NCBI GenBank assembly: GCA_030220185.1 | Contig: JASPKZ010002336.1 | Location: 186,001 to 250,000, forward strand | Source of the DNA: Diploptera punctata | Taxonomy: Eukaryota > Arthropoda > Insecta > Blattodea > Blaberidae | Length of the DNA stretch: 64,000 nucleotides | Reading direction: 5' to 3' | Part shown: one piece after another, positions 54,787 to 64,000 of the stretch | Layout: each line of letters begins with the position of its first letter | How positions within the stretch are numbered: position 1 is the stretch's first letter | Notes under the pieces: generated by a model | What the model was told of the DNA's origin: nothing | The model's database searches: none | What the model saw: only the letters and a program-made list of their open reading frames with translations | Made by a program: the position numbers and the translations under genes

Positions 54787-55120
54787 TGGTCTCGAGATAG
54801 CGTGCTGCGGATCTGGGTTGGATCCACGGCCGGGACAAGTTTCCTGGTTGTTTTTTTTTTTCGAGGTTTTTCCTCACCTGTAAAACAAATGTCAGGAGAC
54901 GAACATCATACCTGACCGTCATAACCATCAACATTCATAATCCCCTTAGATTAAGTTTACGATTAATGACTCTTCTGGTGTACCATTATCATCACCCATC
55001 ATATCATCGGGGCAGCGTAACCCCCCTTCCAGGCGCCCCAACCTCAGAAGTGGGTTACAATTGCGCCAATGCCAGAATAGAACACCAGAAAAGAAATGTC
55101 GAAATGACAACCTGCGGTAT
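54787..55120 (+). mobile_element. SINE-A with tail type 2
   Basis: The head lacks its first bases (GGTCTCGAGATAGCGTGC), and the B box is degraded (GGTTGGATCCACGG). CCTGTAAAACAAATGTCAGG, then the type 2 tail (GGCAGCGTAACCCCCC, ACCTCAGAAGTGGGTTACAA). It ends in a (TAA)n tract. Confidence 0.8.
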
Positions 55121-55123
55121 TGG

Positions 55124-55155
<32 letters not shown>

Positions 55156-55332
55156 TATTATTATTATTATTATTATTATAATTATTATTATAAAATCTGT
55201 AAATAAATAAATAAATACATATATAAATAAATAAATATATAAATAATAATAATAATAATTATTATTATTATAATTATATTATAAAATCTGTAAATAAATA
55301 AATAAATACATATATAAATAAATAAATATATA

Positions 55333-55365
<33 letters not shown>

Positions 55366-55465
55366 TATTATTATTATTATTATTATAATTATAATAATAA
55401 TAATATTTATTATTATTATTATTATTATTTATATATTTATTTATTTATTTATTTATTTACAGATT
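55121..55465. repeat. Palindromic TAA/TTA tract with duplicated block
   Basis: (TAA)n passes into (TTA)n, then a block of about 110 bp (AAAATCTGTAAATAAATAAA, ACATATATAAATAAATAAA) occurs twice in tandem. It is followed by (TAA)n(TTA)n again and by the reverse complement of the block (TTTATTTATTTACAGATTTT). The whole region can fold on itself. Confidence 0.85.
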
Positions 55466-55489
55466 TTTAATGTTTACACATCTTTCTGT

Positions 55490-56218
55490 GCCTAAAGTTT
55501 TATTTTCGTTCTCCACTCTTCTCTATCTATCCACTCCATGTCATCCAGTCCTCTTGTTCCCATTCCAGTTCTTATTTCTAGTATCCACGAGTTTCGAGCT
55601 CTTCCTTTCCTTCTTCTCCCAGGTGGCCACCATTCCAATGTTTTCCTGAGTAATTTTTCTTCTTGCATTCGTCGTACGTGCCCATACCAATTTAATTGCT
55701 AATATCTTATAAATCTAGTATTGAATATCTAATTTGTTTTTCTCGTATGACAGTATTTCTTATTGTTTTCTAATTTTGAACATCTTGTTGCTCTCCTCAA
55801 GAAATCCATTTCCATCGACATAAGTTTTTGTTCTAAGCTTTTCTTGAATTTCCAAACTTCAGCTCCATATGTAACAGTACTTCTGATTACTGAATTATAT
55901 ATTTGTAACTTGTTTTTTTCCGGTTATATGTCTGTTCCATAAGACTCCATTTATCATTGCTGTTATTGCTCTACCTTTATTTGTTCTGTTCTTAATATCA
56001 CTTTCTTGTTTATCCTCTTTATTTACTTTTACTCCCAGATACTCAAATTCTTCACATCCTCTAATATACCTCTTTTGATCCTCTAATATTAAATTAAATC
56101 TTCGGTTTCGGCTCACATCCCATATAAAATGGTTTTTCTAAATTTATTTTCAAACCCCAGGTATCGTATTCGTCCAATAATTTTCTGAACATAAACTCCA
56201 TGTCTTCATATTCTTGAG
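55490..56218 (-). pseudogene. Non-LTR RT, C-terminal region, decayed
   Basis: Reverse strand starts next to a (TAA)n tract with QEYEDMEFMFRKLLDEYDTW and GLKINLEKP (just after the FADD site, which is missing). It continues with CEEFEYLGVKVNKEDKQESD, then ends through frameshifts in GMGTYDEC and a Gly/Arg-rich segment. The microsatellite has replaced the catalytic motif. Confidence 0.78.
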
Positions 56219-56219
56219 C

Positions 56220-56277
<58 letters not shown>
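56219..56277. repeat. (TAA)n microsatellite
   Basis: About 57 bp of uninterrupted ATA/TAA units; poly-Ile and poly-Tyr frames here are artefacts. Confidence 0.92.
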
Positions 56278-56859
56278 TATATTTTGGTCCCTCGGTTCTC
56301 GTCGTAGTCGAGCGATCTGAGGCAGCGTCCTTCCGACAATAGGCAAGGATTTTATTAGTACGTATTTTGAATGCGATAATGCAATCGAATAAGAAAGTGC
56401 AGAAACCGCCATTACGAGTATTTTGACGTGTACGCTTGATAGTGGCAAATCTGCCATGAAAAACTTCATTCAAATTATTTATGTTAATAGGTAGTTGTTG
56501 ACTCAACTTCCACGTACATAATTAGTTCATCAAATTTAAATTCAAAACTAAGCTATTATATAACATTCTGAGAATATCAAAGCAATATTAAATTGTTTAA
56601 AGGAAGTATTCACAGAACAATACTGACACACTGACGGCTTCCATGTGGAGAACAAATGGGTGTATATGATAACGCCCTAAAATGAGGTAACTAATCTACA
56701 TTACATTTGGCGTGACGTCTTACGTTGTGTTGGTTTGTGAGAGTTTTTTTCCCTCATAAAAGTTAATTTTATTTGCATATACATTCCATTTCATTCTATA
56801 AACTCCATGTAAATATTATGATATTAAATAATCTTAGATACAGTATAAAAAAATTCCAT
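56278..56859. other. No gene recognised
   Basis: About 580 bp; the last part may be decayed 5' sequence of the CR1-like element that follows. Confidence 0.35.
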
Positions 56860-57507
56860 GGCATTATCTTAGACGTTTAAAGAATTTTCTCAAGTTTCGT
56901 TAAAACAAATCCTTGTGCAGAATCTTGTGTTGCCACACTTCGATTATTGTGACATTATATATAATGATCTAAACCATGACTTGTCGCAGAGACTGCAGCG
57001 TGTTCATAATGCTTGCGTTCGATCGTTATGACCATATTTCCGAACACTTTAATAACCTCTCTTGGCTCCGTCTTACTGACAGACGTAAATTGCACTCTCT
57101 TTCACTACTTCTCAAGCTTCTGAATTCCTACATTCCTACTTACCTGGCGTCCAGATTTGAGAAGTTATCCTCTTACCACAATATTGACACTAGGTCACAA
57201 GATAAGTCTGCTAACAATTCCTTTTCCTAGCACTTCCTCTTATTCTACTTCCTTCACAGTAGCCTCTGCCCGCTCCTGGAATTTTCTTCCTCAAGATATC
57301 AGGGGTTGCCGCAAACTTGGCAGTTTTAAATCACGCTTATACAGTTACCTGTTGTCTAATAATTAATTTTTCTCTATTTATTTAATTTATACCATGTCAT
57401 TAATAATCTTTTTCTCGTTTTTTATATAGGCCTTAAGACCTTAACTCTGCCAGGTAAAATAAAGTTATTATTATTATTATTATTTATATTATTATTATTA
57501 TTATTAG
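56860..57507 (+). mobile_element. CR1-like non-LTR retrotransposon, 3' end with (TTA)n tail
   Basis: With frameshifts it reads VQNLVLPHFDYCDIIYND, LSQRLQRVHNACVRS, HISEHFNNLSWLRLTDRRKL, ARSWNFLPQDIRGC and FKSRLYSYLLSNN with stop. These are the C-terminal blocks of jockey/CR1-type RT proteins. The 3' UTR ends CTTAACTCTGCCAGGTAAAA followed by a TTA microsatellite, the usual tail of the group. The catalytic YADD region is not preserved. Confidence 0.8.
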
Positions 57508-57715
57508 TGGAATGCAGGCTTTCATGGCCGGTAATCATTGGTAATAAAAGATTCCGGGCTATGTGGCCGTGGTCTATAACTGGCGTTTCTTCCAGACGTT
57601 TCTCCCTCAACTGCGGAGGGCATCTTCAGTGGCGAGCGCTTCCACCTGTTGTTTCCCTGTCGTAGACTCGACAGTTATAGACCACGTCCAACATAGCCCG
57701 GAATCTTTTATTGCC
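57508..57715. mobile_element. Palindromic PLE-derived insertion
   Basis: Left arm (57508-57640) on the reverse strand has hammerhead-like core, TATAGACCACGGCCACATAG, CCCGGAATCTTTTATTACC and CCGGCCATGAAAGCCTGCAT. The right arm (about 57665-57715) repeats ACAGTTATAGACCACG, AGCCCGGAATCTTTTATTGC in the opposite direction and stops there. Layout as at 1496 and in the big array: two 3' ends, one short, one extended through GGCC.TGAAAG. It is inserted in the TTA tail of the CR1-like element, which resumes at 57722. Confidence 0.75.
57582..57639 (-). ncRNA. Hammerhead-like ribozyme, diverged stems
   Basis: Reverse strand: GCG and CCA (stem I 5' side), core CTGAAGA, one T, stem II CCCTC/GAGGG with loop CGCAGTT, GAAAC, GTC, then TGG and CGC (stem I 3' side). 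Stem sequences differ from the array modules but still pair, while core, loop CGCAG and ACGT stem III are kept. Confidence 0.55.
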
Positions 57716-57770
57716 ATATTACTAGTATTATTATTATTATTATTATTATATTCCTAGGTTTCTTTGCCTA

Positions 57771-58605
57771 CCAACCGGCTGCTGGCCTCACATCCAAATA
57801 TGTTAATCGTAACGGTGAAAAACGTTCAGCCAGTATTTTAGAGTAATACCTATGTCATCAATATTTCGTGTCCTCCAACCGTTATAGCTGATTTTATAAA
57901 CCTGGAGCTACTACTTTTTCCTTGACTATTTAACTCATGCCCCAAATGGTAGTCAATGGCCAATCACGTTTCAATGAATTTTGTTTTACAACCAATGACA
58001 GTCGTGTTTCACTTCGTTCTCTATCGATTTCTCTTTATCAGCTCCTGCTTTTATGATAACTAAAGCTCCTCCTTTTTAATATTCTGAACAGCTCAGAACA
58101 TTATTTTTCTCCAACAAATACATAAAATATAGCACCTAATGAACAGATTCCTTGATTTTACTGACTTGTTTACGAAAGAAATAAATTAATAACTTGTAAT
58201 GTTGATTATAATATACAGTTTGATGTGTTTAATTATTTCTCCACTAGGGTGCATATTGCGATCCTATTTGGCAATAAATAATATGGTGAAGTTGCAGTGA
58301 ATATACATAACTTCACATTTCTGATTTGTTTTCGAATATCGCCGTTTACATTAAATATATAAATATTTTAAAATACCGTTAACTATATTTAAATTATGGT
58401 TTTTGAGTAAACAGCTTAATTTATTCGTTAAATAGTCCTAACAAATGCCACCCTTGATTTCCAAATCCTCTAGATAAATTAGAAATCACTCGTGACATTA
58501 CTTATGATAAATTGGCCTATGTATTTCCTGATAGGGACGGACTCTAACCAGCACGCGTCCCTCAGCTCAACGCCAAGACATGATAATGCTTTAGACTGCT
58601 CGGCC
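57771..58605 (-). mobile_element. SINE-D interrupted by MITE-3
   Basis: Tail part at 57771-57922 (CCGGCTGCTGGCCTCACATC, CCAACCGTTATAGCTGAT) and head part at 58511-58605 (GGGACGGACTCTAACCAGC, TGCTCGGCCACA) on the reverse strand. The 588-bp MITE-3 copy C lies between them. Some SINE sequence around the insertion point has been lost. Confidence 0.75.
57923..58510 (-). mobile_element. MITE-3 copy C
   Basis: Reverse-strand copy with ends TGACTATTTAACTCATGCC and GTGACATTACTTATGATAA; the inner hairpin is conserved. Because it splits a SINE-D, it moved after that SINE, which proves it is mobile. Confidence 0.78.
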
Positions 58606-58649
58606 ACAAACAAGAATTTCATATTTCTTCCAAAATTCAATCATACATT

Positions 58650-58800
58650 GTAAAAAAAATCACTCTAGTTGTCAAAAGAAATTTATATCAAAGCTAACAT
58701 TAAGGAGAAAACATCTGGTAAAAAATTCGATATCTACAGAATTAATTGTATAGACTGTCAAAAACGTTACGTCGGACAAAAAAAAGTATATAACTTATAT
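58650..58800 (+). pseudogene. PLE GIY-YIG domain fragment of a second lineage
   Basis: After frame adjustment it reads GKKFDIYRINCIDCQKRYVG followed by Q. This is the IY..C.C...YVG start of a Penelope-type GIY-YIG domain (compare GIYRIPCSCGEVYIG in the array). It is too diverged to derive from the array. The rest is AT-rich decay. Confidence 0.5.
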
Positions 58801-59000
58801 ATATATATATTTCAAAATGAAAAAAAACTGTAATAACATTAAATCTTATCAGCAAAAAAAAATCAGCATTAGATTGTAGGAAACAAAATCGAAGAAGAAG
58901 CAAATTTAATTAAAATTATCGTTAATATTAATGAATTAACAGTTTGAAAAAAAAAAAAAAAGATGAATTTTGAGATTCCATCCGAGAATACTTTAATTAC
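58801..59000. other. No feature recognised
   Basis: A-rich, possibly continuing decayed PLE sequence. Confidence 0.3.
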
Positions 59001-59418
59001 TAACAAGAGGAATTGCCAACCGTTCCATGCCGAAACCTAACCTTGAAATTTCTCCCAGAGAAGCGTTGTGATGTACCAAGGACGTGTCAAAAAAAGTGTC
59101 TGCCGGTTTTTAACAGCAAGACACTAAAATCCAGCGCCAAATCTCTCATTTAAACTACAGGGAAGTAATACACCTCCGCACTTATTGCATAACCCTCACA
59201 TCCTGCCGCTGCGCTGCATCCGCCTCACTCCATTCCGCTCTAAGACAAGCAGGGAGTTCATCTGCTACCCACAGCGGGTTTGCCATTACTGGATTCTGTC
59301 TTGGAGTTAAAAAGGCAGATAATTTTTTTAAACACGGCCTTGGTACATCACAACGCTTTTCTGGGAGAAATTTCAAGGTTAGGTTTCGGTATACAATGGT
59401 TAACAGTTCCTTTGTAAG
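59001..59418. mobile_element. MITE-2 copy 3
   Basis: Inverted ends GCCAACCGTTCCATGCCGAA (left) and GGTATACAATGGTTAACAG (right), long arms and shared middle (ATAACCCTCACATCCTGCC). Confidence 0.82.
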
Positions 59419-59434
59419 TGCATAAAAAACACCG

Positions 59435-59436
<2 letters not shown>

Positions 59437-59484
<48 letters not shown>
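59437..59484. repeat. (GA)n microsatellite
   Basis: About 46 bp of uninterrupted GA units next to MITE-2. Confidence 0.92.
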
Positions 59485-59954
59485 GACTGCTTCATACCAT
59501 AGGGTTCTCAAATCAGTCAGATTTACTTAATGTTGGGAGAAAGATCTCGCGAACTATATTCTACCTATGTAGTGGAGTTCTGACATTTTTTCTACTCAAA
59601 ATGCAATTTACAATTAATCAATAACCATAGTTAACTATTTTGGCGTCTGAGTCACTATTAATAAACACCGTCCAATTGGGGACATATTCAAAATTAAAAA
59701 CTACAGAACATTTAAAGAATTAAACCATATAGAGACAGTTAGATTTTTAAAAATAATTTGCTGTACCAATAGCACTGAGCAACAAAAAAGAAACTTTTTT
59801 TTTGTCTCAGATAGAAAAATATGTGATTCTGATAGTATTTTTTCTCCTGAATTCAAATATGACATCCGTTTTTCTCCATAACGTAAGGTTTCAGAGAGAC
59901 AGGCATTTATATTTTCTACATTCGTAACTACACAATATTCGAACATTCGGACTC
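59485..59954. other. No gene recognised
   Basis: AT-rich; a minus-strand frame at 59701-60006 partly overlaps the family fragment that follows but is not itself supported. Confidence 0.35.
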
Positions 59955-60110
59955 GCCTAGAAAGTAAGAAATGACGATTTTCTGCTTTGTTTCGCCTGTG
60001 GAGCATCCCTCTTGATGGTCCAACAATAATCGGCCAGCATATTAGGATTCCATTTGCCTTGATATATCTTTTCCATAGCTGAAATCATTTGCGTTAGCTC
60101 ATTTGGTTTT
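59955..60110 (-). pseudogene. Second fragment of the multi-copy arthropod family
   Basis: Reverse strand reads MISAMEKIYQGKWNPNMLAD, then YCWTIKRDAP and KQSRKSSFL. This corresponds to EMERHYKGK...LCADYYWQF at the C-terminus of the broken copy at 29345-31016. A second, diverged copy so close by supports a dispersed, repeat-like family. Confidence 0.65.
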
Positions 60111-60539
60111 ATTTTACAATGGACAAATGGACGAAAAAACGTTTATTAAAAAAATATTTATTTAAACCCATTAATTGAAATTGAAATAAAAAAAACTGTA
60201 CGTGATGGAGAAATTCCGAATACACATTTGAAAACACGATAAAAACTGCATTGAGTGCAACTATTGGTACTCATGAGACAAAAGTCATGTTGACCAGTGT
60301 AGTTAGAAGATATGTTCTGTTATGATAGATTATTGATTTGTTCAATCAATAATTTTTGTTATTATCTTTATGTTTATATTAATACACCGTCCCAGAAAAC
60401 GCTGGCACGAAATATATGCAGTAAACTCAAGTAGTTTACATTATTCCAGTTAATATTAATATTACATTTATCAATAGGCGTGGTCCGATGAAACTATTAT
60501 TTTTTTTATTCCGGATGAGCCCATGTAGGACTACGCAAA
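60111..60539. other. No gene recognised
   Basis: AT-rich; nothing supported. Confidence 0.35.
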
Positions 60540-61071
60540 GTACTTAGAGGCGTTTCCTTTGAGCCCAAATTTCTTTCATTCTTTTGCTATGAGTTTGTTT
60601 TCTATCATCTGTCCAAGTTGTTCCAGTTTTTTTTTCTTCTGTTTGTCCTCTTGGTCAACTAGCCACTTATTCACCTTAATTCTAAACATATCTCTGTTTG
60701 GTATATCTTCTTTAGTAATTCCTGCCAATTTTAAGTTCATTTTGACTTAATCAATTCCACTTCATAGTATCCACTGGAGCTTTACTTCTGTTTTCGTAGG
60801 ATTCCATTATCTGTTTTGTAAGCCTATTTGAGTTAATTCGTTTAATATGGCCATACAATTTTAACCTTCGTTTTCTAATATTACTATGAATGTCTGTATA
60901 TGTTTATATAAATTTATATAAAACTTTTCTTATAATTTTGCATTCTTTTTTCACTATAATTTCGATATTTTTTTTTTCTATTCAAAATTAATGTTTCTGC
61001 TCCATAGAGGCACTCTGGTTTAATTACAGTGTTATAGTGTCGTAATTTTGTATGTAAAGATATTATTACTC

Positions 61072-61075
<4 letters not shown>
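60540..61075 (-). pseudogene. Non-LTR RT, C-terminal region, decayed
   Basis: Through many frameshifts the reverse strand shows IKPECLYGAETLILNRKKK, NWQELLKKIYQTEI and TGTTWTDDRKQTHSKRMKEI with WAQRK. YGAET and the final HSKRMKEIWA block mark the end of another non-LTR RT subfamily. Confidence 0.7.
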
Positions 61076-61106
<31 letters not shown>

Positions 61107-61107
61107 T

Positions 61108-61445
61108 CGGCCGCATTGGACTAGTGGTTATGCTCCTTCTTTCTAGTTCCAAGTGTCGCGGGTTCAAACCCGGTCGGGAACGAAAAAATCCAAGGATCAA
61201 GTCCTCCCGGAGGGACTTTAAGATATCCAGGCTTGTAAAAGATCCTTAAGCCTGAATAAAAAAGACTAACGAAATTTACCAACGTCAACGTCCTAGTAAT
61301 ACCTTAGTTGTCTGTTAGATGTCGCATTAGATCGATGTGTTGACCATATGTCATCCATGACATCTATGAGCAAATAAGGTAACTAAAAATTTACTTGGTC
61401 TAGTAACTCTTTACAAAGGAGAGGCTATGGCTCAACAATGGGCTA
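61108..61445 (+). mobile_element. SINE-B variant
   Basis: CGGCCGCATTGGACTAGTGG head, B box GGTTCAAACCC, CGAAAAAATCCAAGGATCAA and a tail TTGGTCTAGTAACTC with GGAGAGGCTATGGCTC. It lies between a (TTA)n tract and a (TAA)n(TTA)n tract. The tail differs from the copy at 411, so SINE-B also has two tail types. Confidence 0.8.
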
Positions 61446-61456
61446 CGCCGTTATAG

Positions 61457-61512
<56 letters not shown>

Positions 61513-61529
61513 TATTATTATTATTATTA

Positions 61530-61611
<82 letters not shown>
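61457..61611. repeat. (TAA)n then (TTA)n palindromic tract
   Basis: About 55 bp of TAA units switching near 61511 to about 100 bp of TTA units; the Asn/Tyr/Ile runs read from it are artefacts. Confidence 0.92.
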
Positions 61612-62195
61612 GATTTAGTACCGCAATTTCCCTTTTTTTCTCAACATTTTTGCTAAATGCTAATGTGGATATATGATGGAGAAATATAGATCACGTTTGT
61701 TTCCAAATATAATTTTGTCATCAAATAAAACTACTTCGTCTGCCTGCTTTGCAGTTATTATTATGGGCATAAAATGGAACAATACATGGCCTTCCTTCAT
61801 AAAACTATTTAAATGACTCACGATTTACTGGAAATAGCGTCATGGTTTGCTCGTACTTTTGAAAAGAGTGTCTCATAAAATCACATATTTTTTTACATTT
61901 TGTTCCTGTACTCATACAGCCGGTTGGTTATGCTTCAGTGCTCGAGATGATGTATAATGTACTGCCGTGGAATACAAATCGTTGCCTCTTGATCGTTGCT
62001 ATGAGTTTTGAAATATATGAAGTATTTCTATAGCCTTGTGTATATTTTCAGCACAACTGTGACACTGACACTAGATTGTTGAAATATTACTTATCTTCCA
62101 TCAAATGAAGCAAATACAAACATTAAAAAAAGAAAGAAAATAATTGTTTTTTATTTCATTCTTCTTCTTGTTGTTCTTGTTCTTCTTCTTCACTT
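61612..62195. other. No gene recognised; (CTT)n at the right end
   Basis: AT-rich DNA with a TTCTTC run at about 62158-62190 that may be the tail of the RT remnant to the right. Confidence 0.35.
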
Positions 62196-62199
62196 TACG

Positions 62200-62890
62200 G
62201 GCTAGGCAAAATGCCTGTTCCGCCTCACAATTGTTCTGTCCATCTTTTCACTGGCCTTCCTATATTCCTTGAACCTCTTGGCTTGTAGTTTAAATTCTGC
62301 TTTTGGTAATCTTGTTACGTTCATTCTTTCTACATGTCTAAACCGTTTTTCTCTATATCCTTTTATATTATAATTTAACGGATATATATTTAACTCTGTT
62401 CTTATATCTTCATTCTTTTTCCGATCCATTCTTGTGCAGCCTTTTGTTCTTCTAAGGAAGTTCAATTCTACACTTTGTATTCTACTTTGTAATTTTTTTT
62501 TTGGTCATTACCCAAGTTTCATTCCCATAAAGTAATGCAGGAACTGCCAATGTATTATAACACTTCAATCTGGTATCTCTTCTTGTTTTGTTCTTTAATG
62601 TTTTATGTGTAGTTCCACATATAATTTGAAATCTTGACAGTTTTACATTTGCGTCTCTTTCAGTTTTTGTGTTTATAGTAAAATTACAACCCAAATAATT
62701 AAAATTTGATACTTGTTCCAGAGTATTGTTGTCTATTATAATTTTTGATCTTATATGTTCACTTCCCCAAAATGCCATTATTTTCGTTTTTTTCCTTTGA
62801 TATTTTAAAATTATATTCTTGGCATAACTGATTTAATTGATGTAAAGAGTACTGCAAATTATTTTCATTTTCTTGAATAATTCTTATACT
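62200..62890 (-). pseudogene. Non-LTR RT, C-terminal region
   Basis: Reverse strand reads MAFWGSEHIRSKIIIDNNTL, FNYLGCNFTINTKTERDANV and LAVPALLYGNETWVMTKKK, with a frameshift before NFLRRTKGCTRMDRKKNED. Same subfamily as 13275 and 33060. It ends without the usual GRP motif because of frame loss. Confidence 0.82.
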
Positions 62891-62929
62891 AATTATTTTA
62901 GTAATGTCTGGCAGCCTATGAAGGCTCTC

Positions 62930-63262
62930 CATTAACTAACTCACTGGCACTATCGAACCTGTATGACCTACTACCCTCAAATCATGGTTAATGTTATTCT
63001 CCCACCTCATTCTTAGTCCCATAAGAATCTTCATCTTTCATTCTCCATTCGTTCCACATCCCTACCCATCGCAGTCTATGAGACTTAACTGTTCTTATTA
63101 TATCTGGCTTCCCATAAAGACCACGTAGTTCACTGTTCTGTAGTCTTCATGATGCATCGGTCTGTTCATCTCTTTGGTCCAAAATGTTTTCTAAGAAATT
63201 TATTTTTGAAAACTTGTAATCTCTTTTCCACCCTTAAAGTAAGTGACCATGTTTCACATCCA
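62930..63262 (-). pseudogene. Non-LTR RT, C-terminal tail, decayed
   Basis: On the reverse strand, pieces of the subfamily seen at 26725: KTVKSRRLRW-like, IKMKILMGLRMRWENN-like and the tail block around CGAACCTGTATGACC. Deletions have removed about a third. Confidence 0.65.
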
Positions 63263-63270
63263 TATCATAT

Positions 63271-63586
63271 CCATTCATAGTAATTCTGTCCTAGGGCAGG
63301 TCTTTCACTGCAATCATAGTATTTGCATGCTATGCTTTGCAGCTTTACTAGGAAATTATAGGTGTGGTAGCTTCTCGTTGCTTTCCACACCGGTGAAGGA
63401 TGGTGATGATGATAAGGATGATGATGATGACCGGATGATTTTCGGAGACCGTTGGGCCCTAAGATTCCTGACATTTGTCTTACAGGTGAGTAAAAACCTC
63501 ACTCAGGAGCCTGTCCCGACCGGGAATCGAACCCGGGCCCGCTACGTGACAAGGCAGCACGATACCTCGAGACCACAGCGGTGGAC
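63271..63586 (-). mobile_element. SINE-A with tail type 1
   Basis: Complete reverse-strand copy: tail GGTGTGGTAGCTTCTCGTTG, (TCA)n region, ACATTTGTCTTACAGGTGAG, B box complement GGAATCGAACCC, and GAGACCACAGCGGTGGAC. Confidence 0.86.
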
Positions 63587-63633
63587 CAATATAATATAAC
63601 TGGGAGAATAACATTCTTATATATGAAAACAGT

Positions 63634-64000
63634 CGGCCGCGGTGGACTAGTGGTTATGTTCCTTGCCTCTGGTCCCAAGGGTCGCGGGTTCAAACCCGGC
63701 CGGGGTAGATGGATTTTTTAGGACGGAAAAATCCAAGGAGCAAGTCCTCCGGGAGGGACTTTAAGCCGTGGGTCCCGAGTCTGAAGATTTTCAGGCTCGT
63801 AAAAAATCCTTAAGCCTGAATGAAAAGGCCTCTAAGCAAAATCTACCGAATTTTCCCGTCCTAGTAGTACCTTGGTTTCCTAGATGTCGGTATGAGGCGG
63901 AACGCTGACCACGTACCACTCCAAATGACATCTGTACGAAAACAAGTGTAACTAAATTAGTACGGTTCAAATTCTTCACTGTAGGGGGAGAGCGCCTAAA
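63634..64000 (+). mobile_element. SINE-B, cut by window end
   Basis: CGGCCGCGGTGGACTAGTGG head, B box GGTTCAAACCC and a body almost identical to the copy at 411, ending at GGGGGAGAGCGCC at the window edge. Confidence 0.85.

Overview
The window is insect nuclear DNA made almost entirely of transposable elements and their remains. The animal group is inferred from four things: tRNA-derived SINEs with pol III A and B boxes, many decayed non-LTR reverse transcriptases, mariner/Tc1 elements with TA targets, and a nuclear mitochondrial insert that reads as ND2 and ND4 under the invertebrate mitochondrial code. A large repeat-rich genome such as a cockroach (Periplaneta-like) would fit, but the species is a guess. 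There is no operon, CRISPR array or prokaryotic locus. The only good host-gene evidence is a pair of in-frame exons with consensus splice sites (8469-8553 and 8875-8962, + strand) that end in a stop codon.

The centrepiece is 33233-45000, an 11.8 kb insertion of Penelope-like element (PLE) units. Four head-to-tail units of about 2.6 kb lie on the - strand. They are followed by a partial fifth unit and by an inverted, 5'-truncated copy on the + strand. The insertion sits inside a non-LTR retrotransposon remnant and is flanked by a perfect 12-bp target duplication (33221-33232 and 45001-45012). Unit 1 keeps an intact 864-codon frame with reverse transcriptase (motif A Asp, GSPLSP, YVDD) and a C-terminal GIY-YIG endonuclease. 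Units 2 to 4 carry more and more single-base indels. Each unit boundary carries a hammerhead-ribozyme-like module, and the stop codon of the unit lies inside the CUGAUGA core.

Two smaller palindromic insertions (1496-1804 and 57508-57715) carry the same terminal module with changed but still pairing stems, and the same layout: two PLE 3' ends in opposite orientation, one short and one about 35 nt longer. A third palindrome (49849-50062) has a related core. Together they suggest a ribozyme-bearing PLE system that inserts 3' ends from both sides of a staggered cut.

Elsewhere, left to right: 0-13 kb has SINEs, an RT remnant split by a PLE palindrome, a deleted mariner, nested foldbacks and the host exons. 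13-27 kb has RT tails, mariners, several SINEs, the Rep-X family and the ND2/ND4 insert. 27-33 kb has a second MITE-3 copy, a broken copy of a multi-copy zinc-finger-like arthropod family, nested SINE-B and a Tc1 tail. 45-64 kb has MITE-2 copies, inverted tRNA-like sequences, a degenerate satellite, CR1-like 3' ends with (TTA)n tails and more RT tails. Repeat family names (SINE-A to SINE-E, MITE-2, MITE-3, Rep-X) are local labels defined by comparing copies inside this window.
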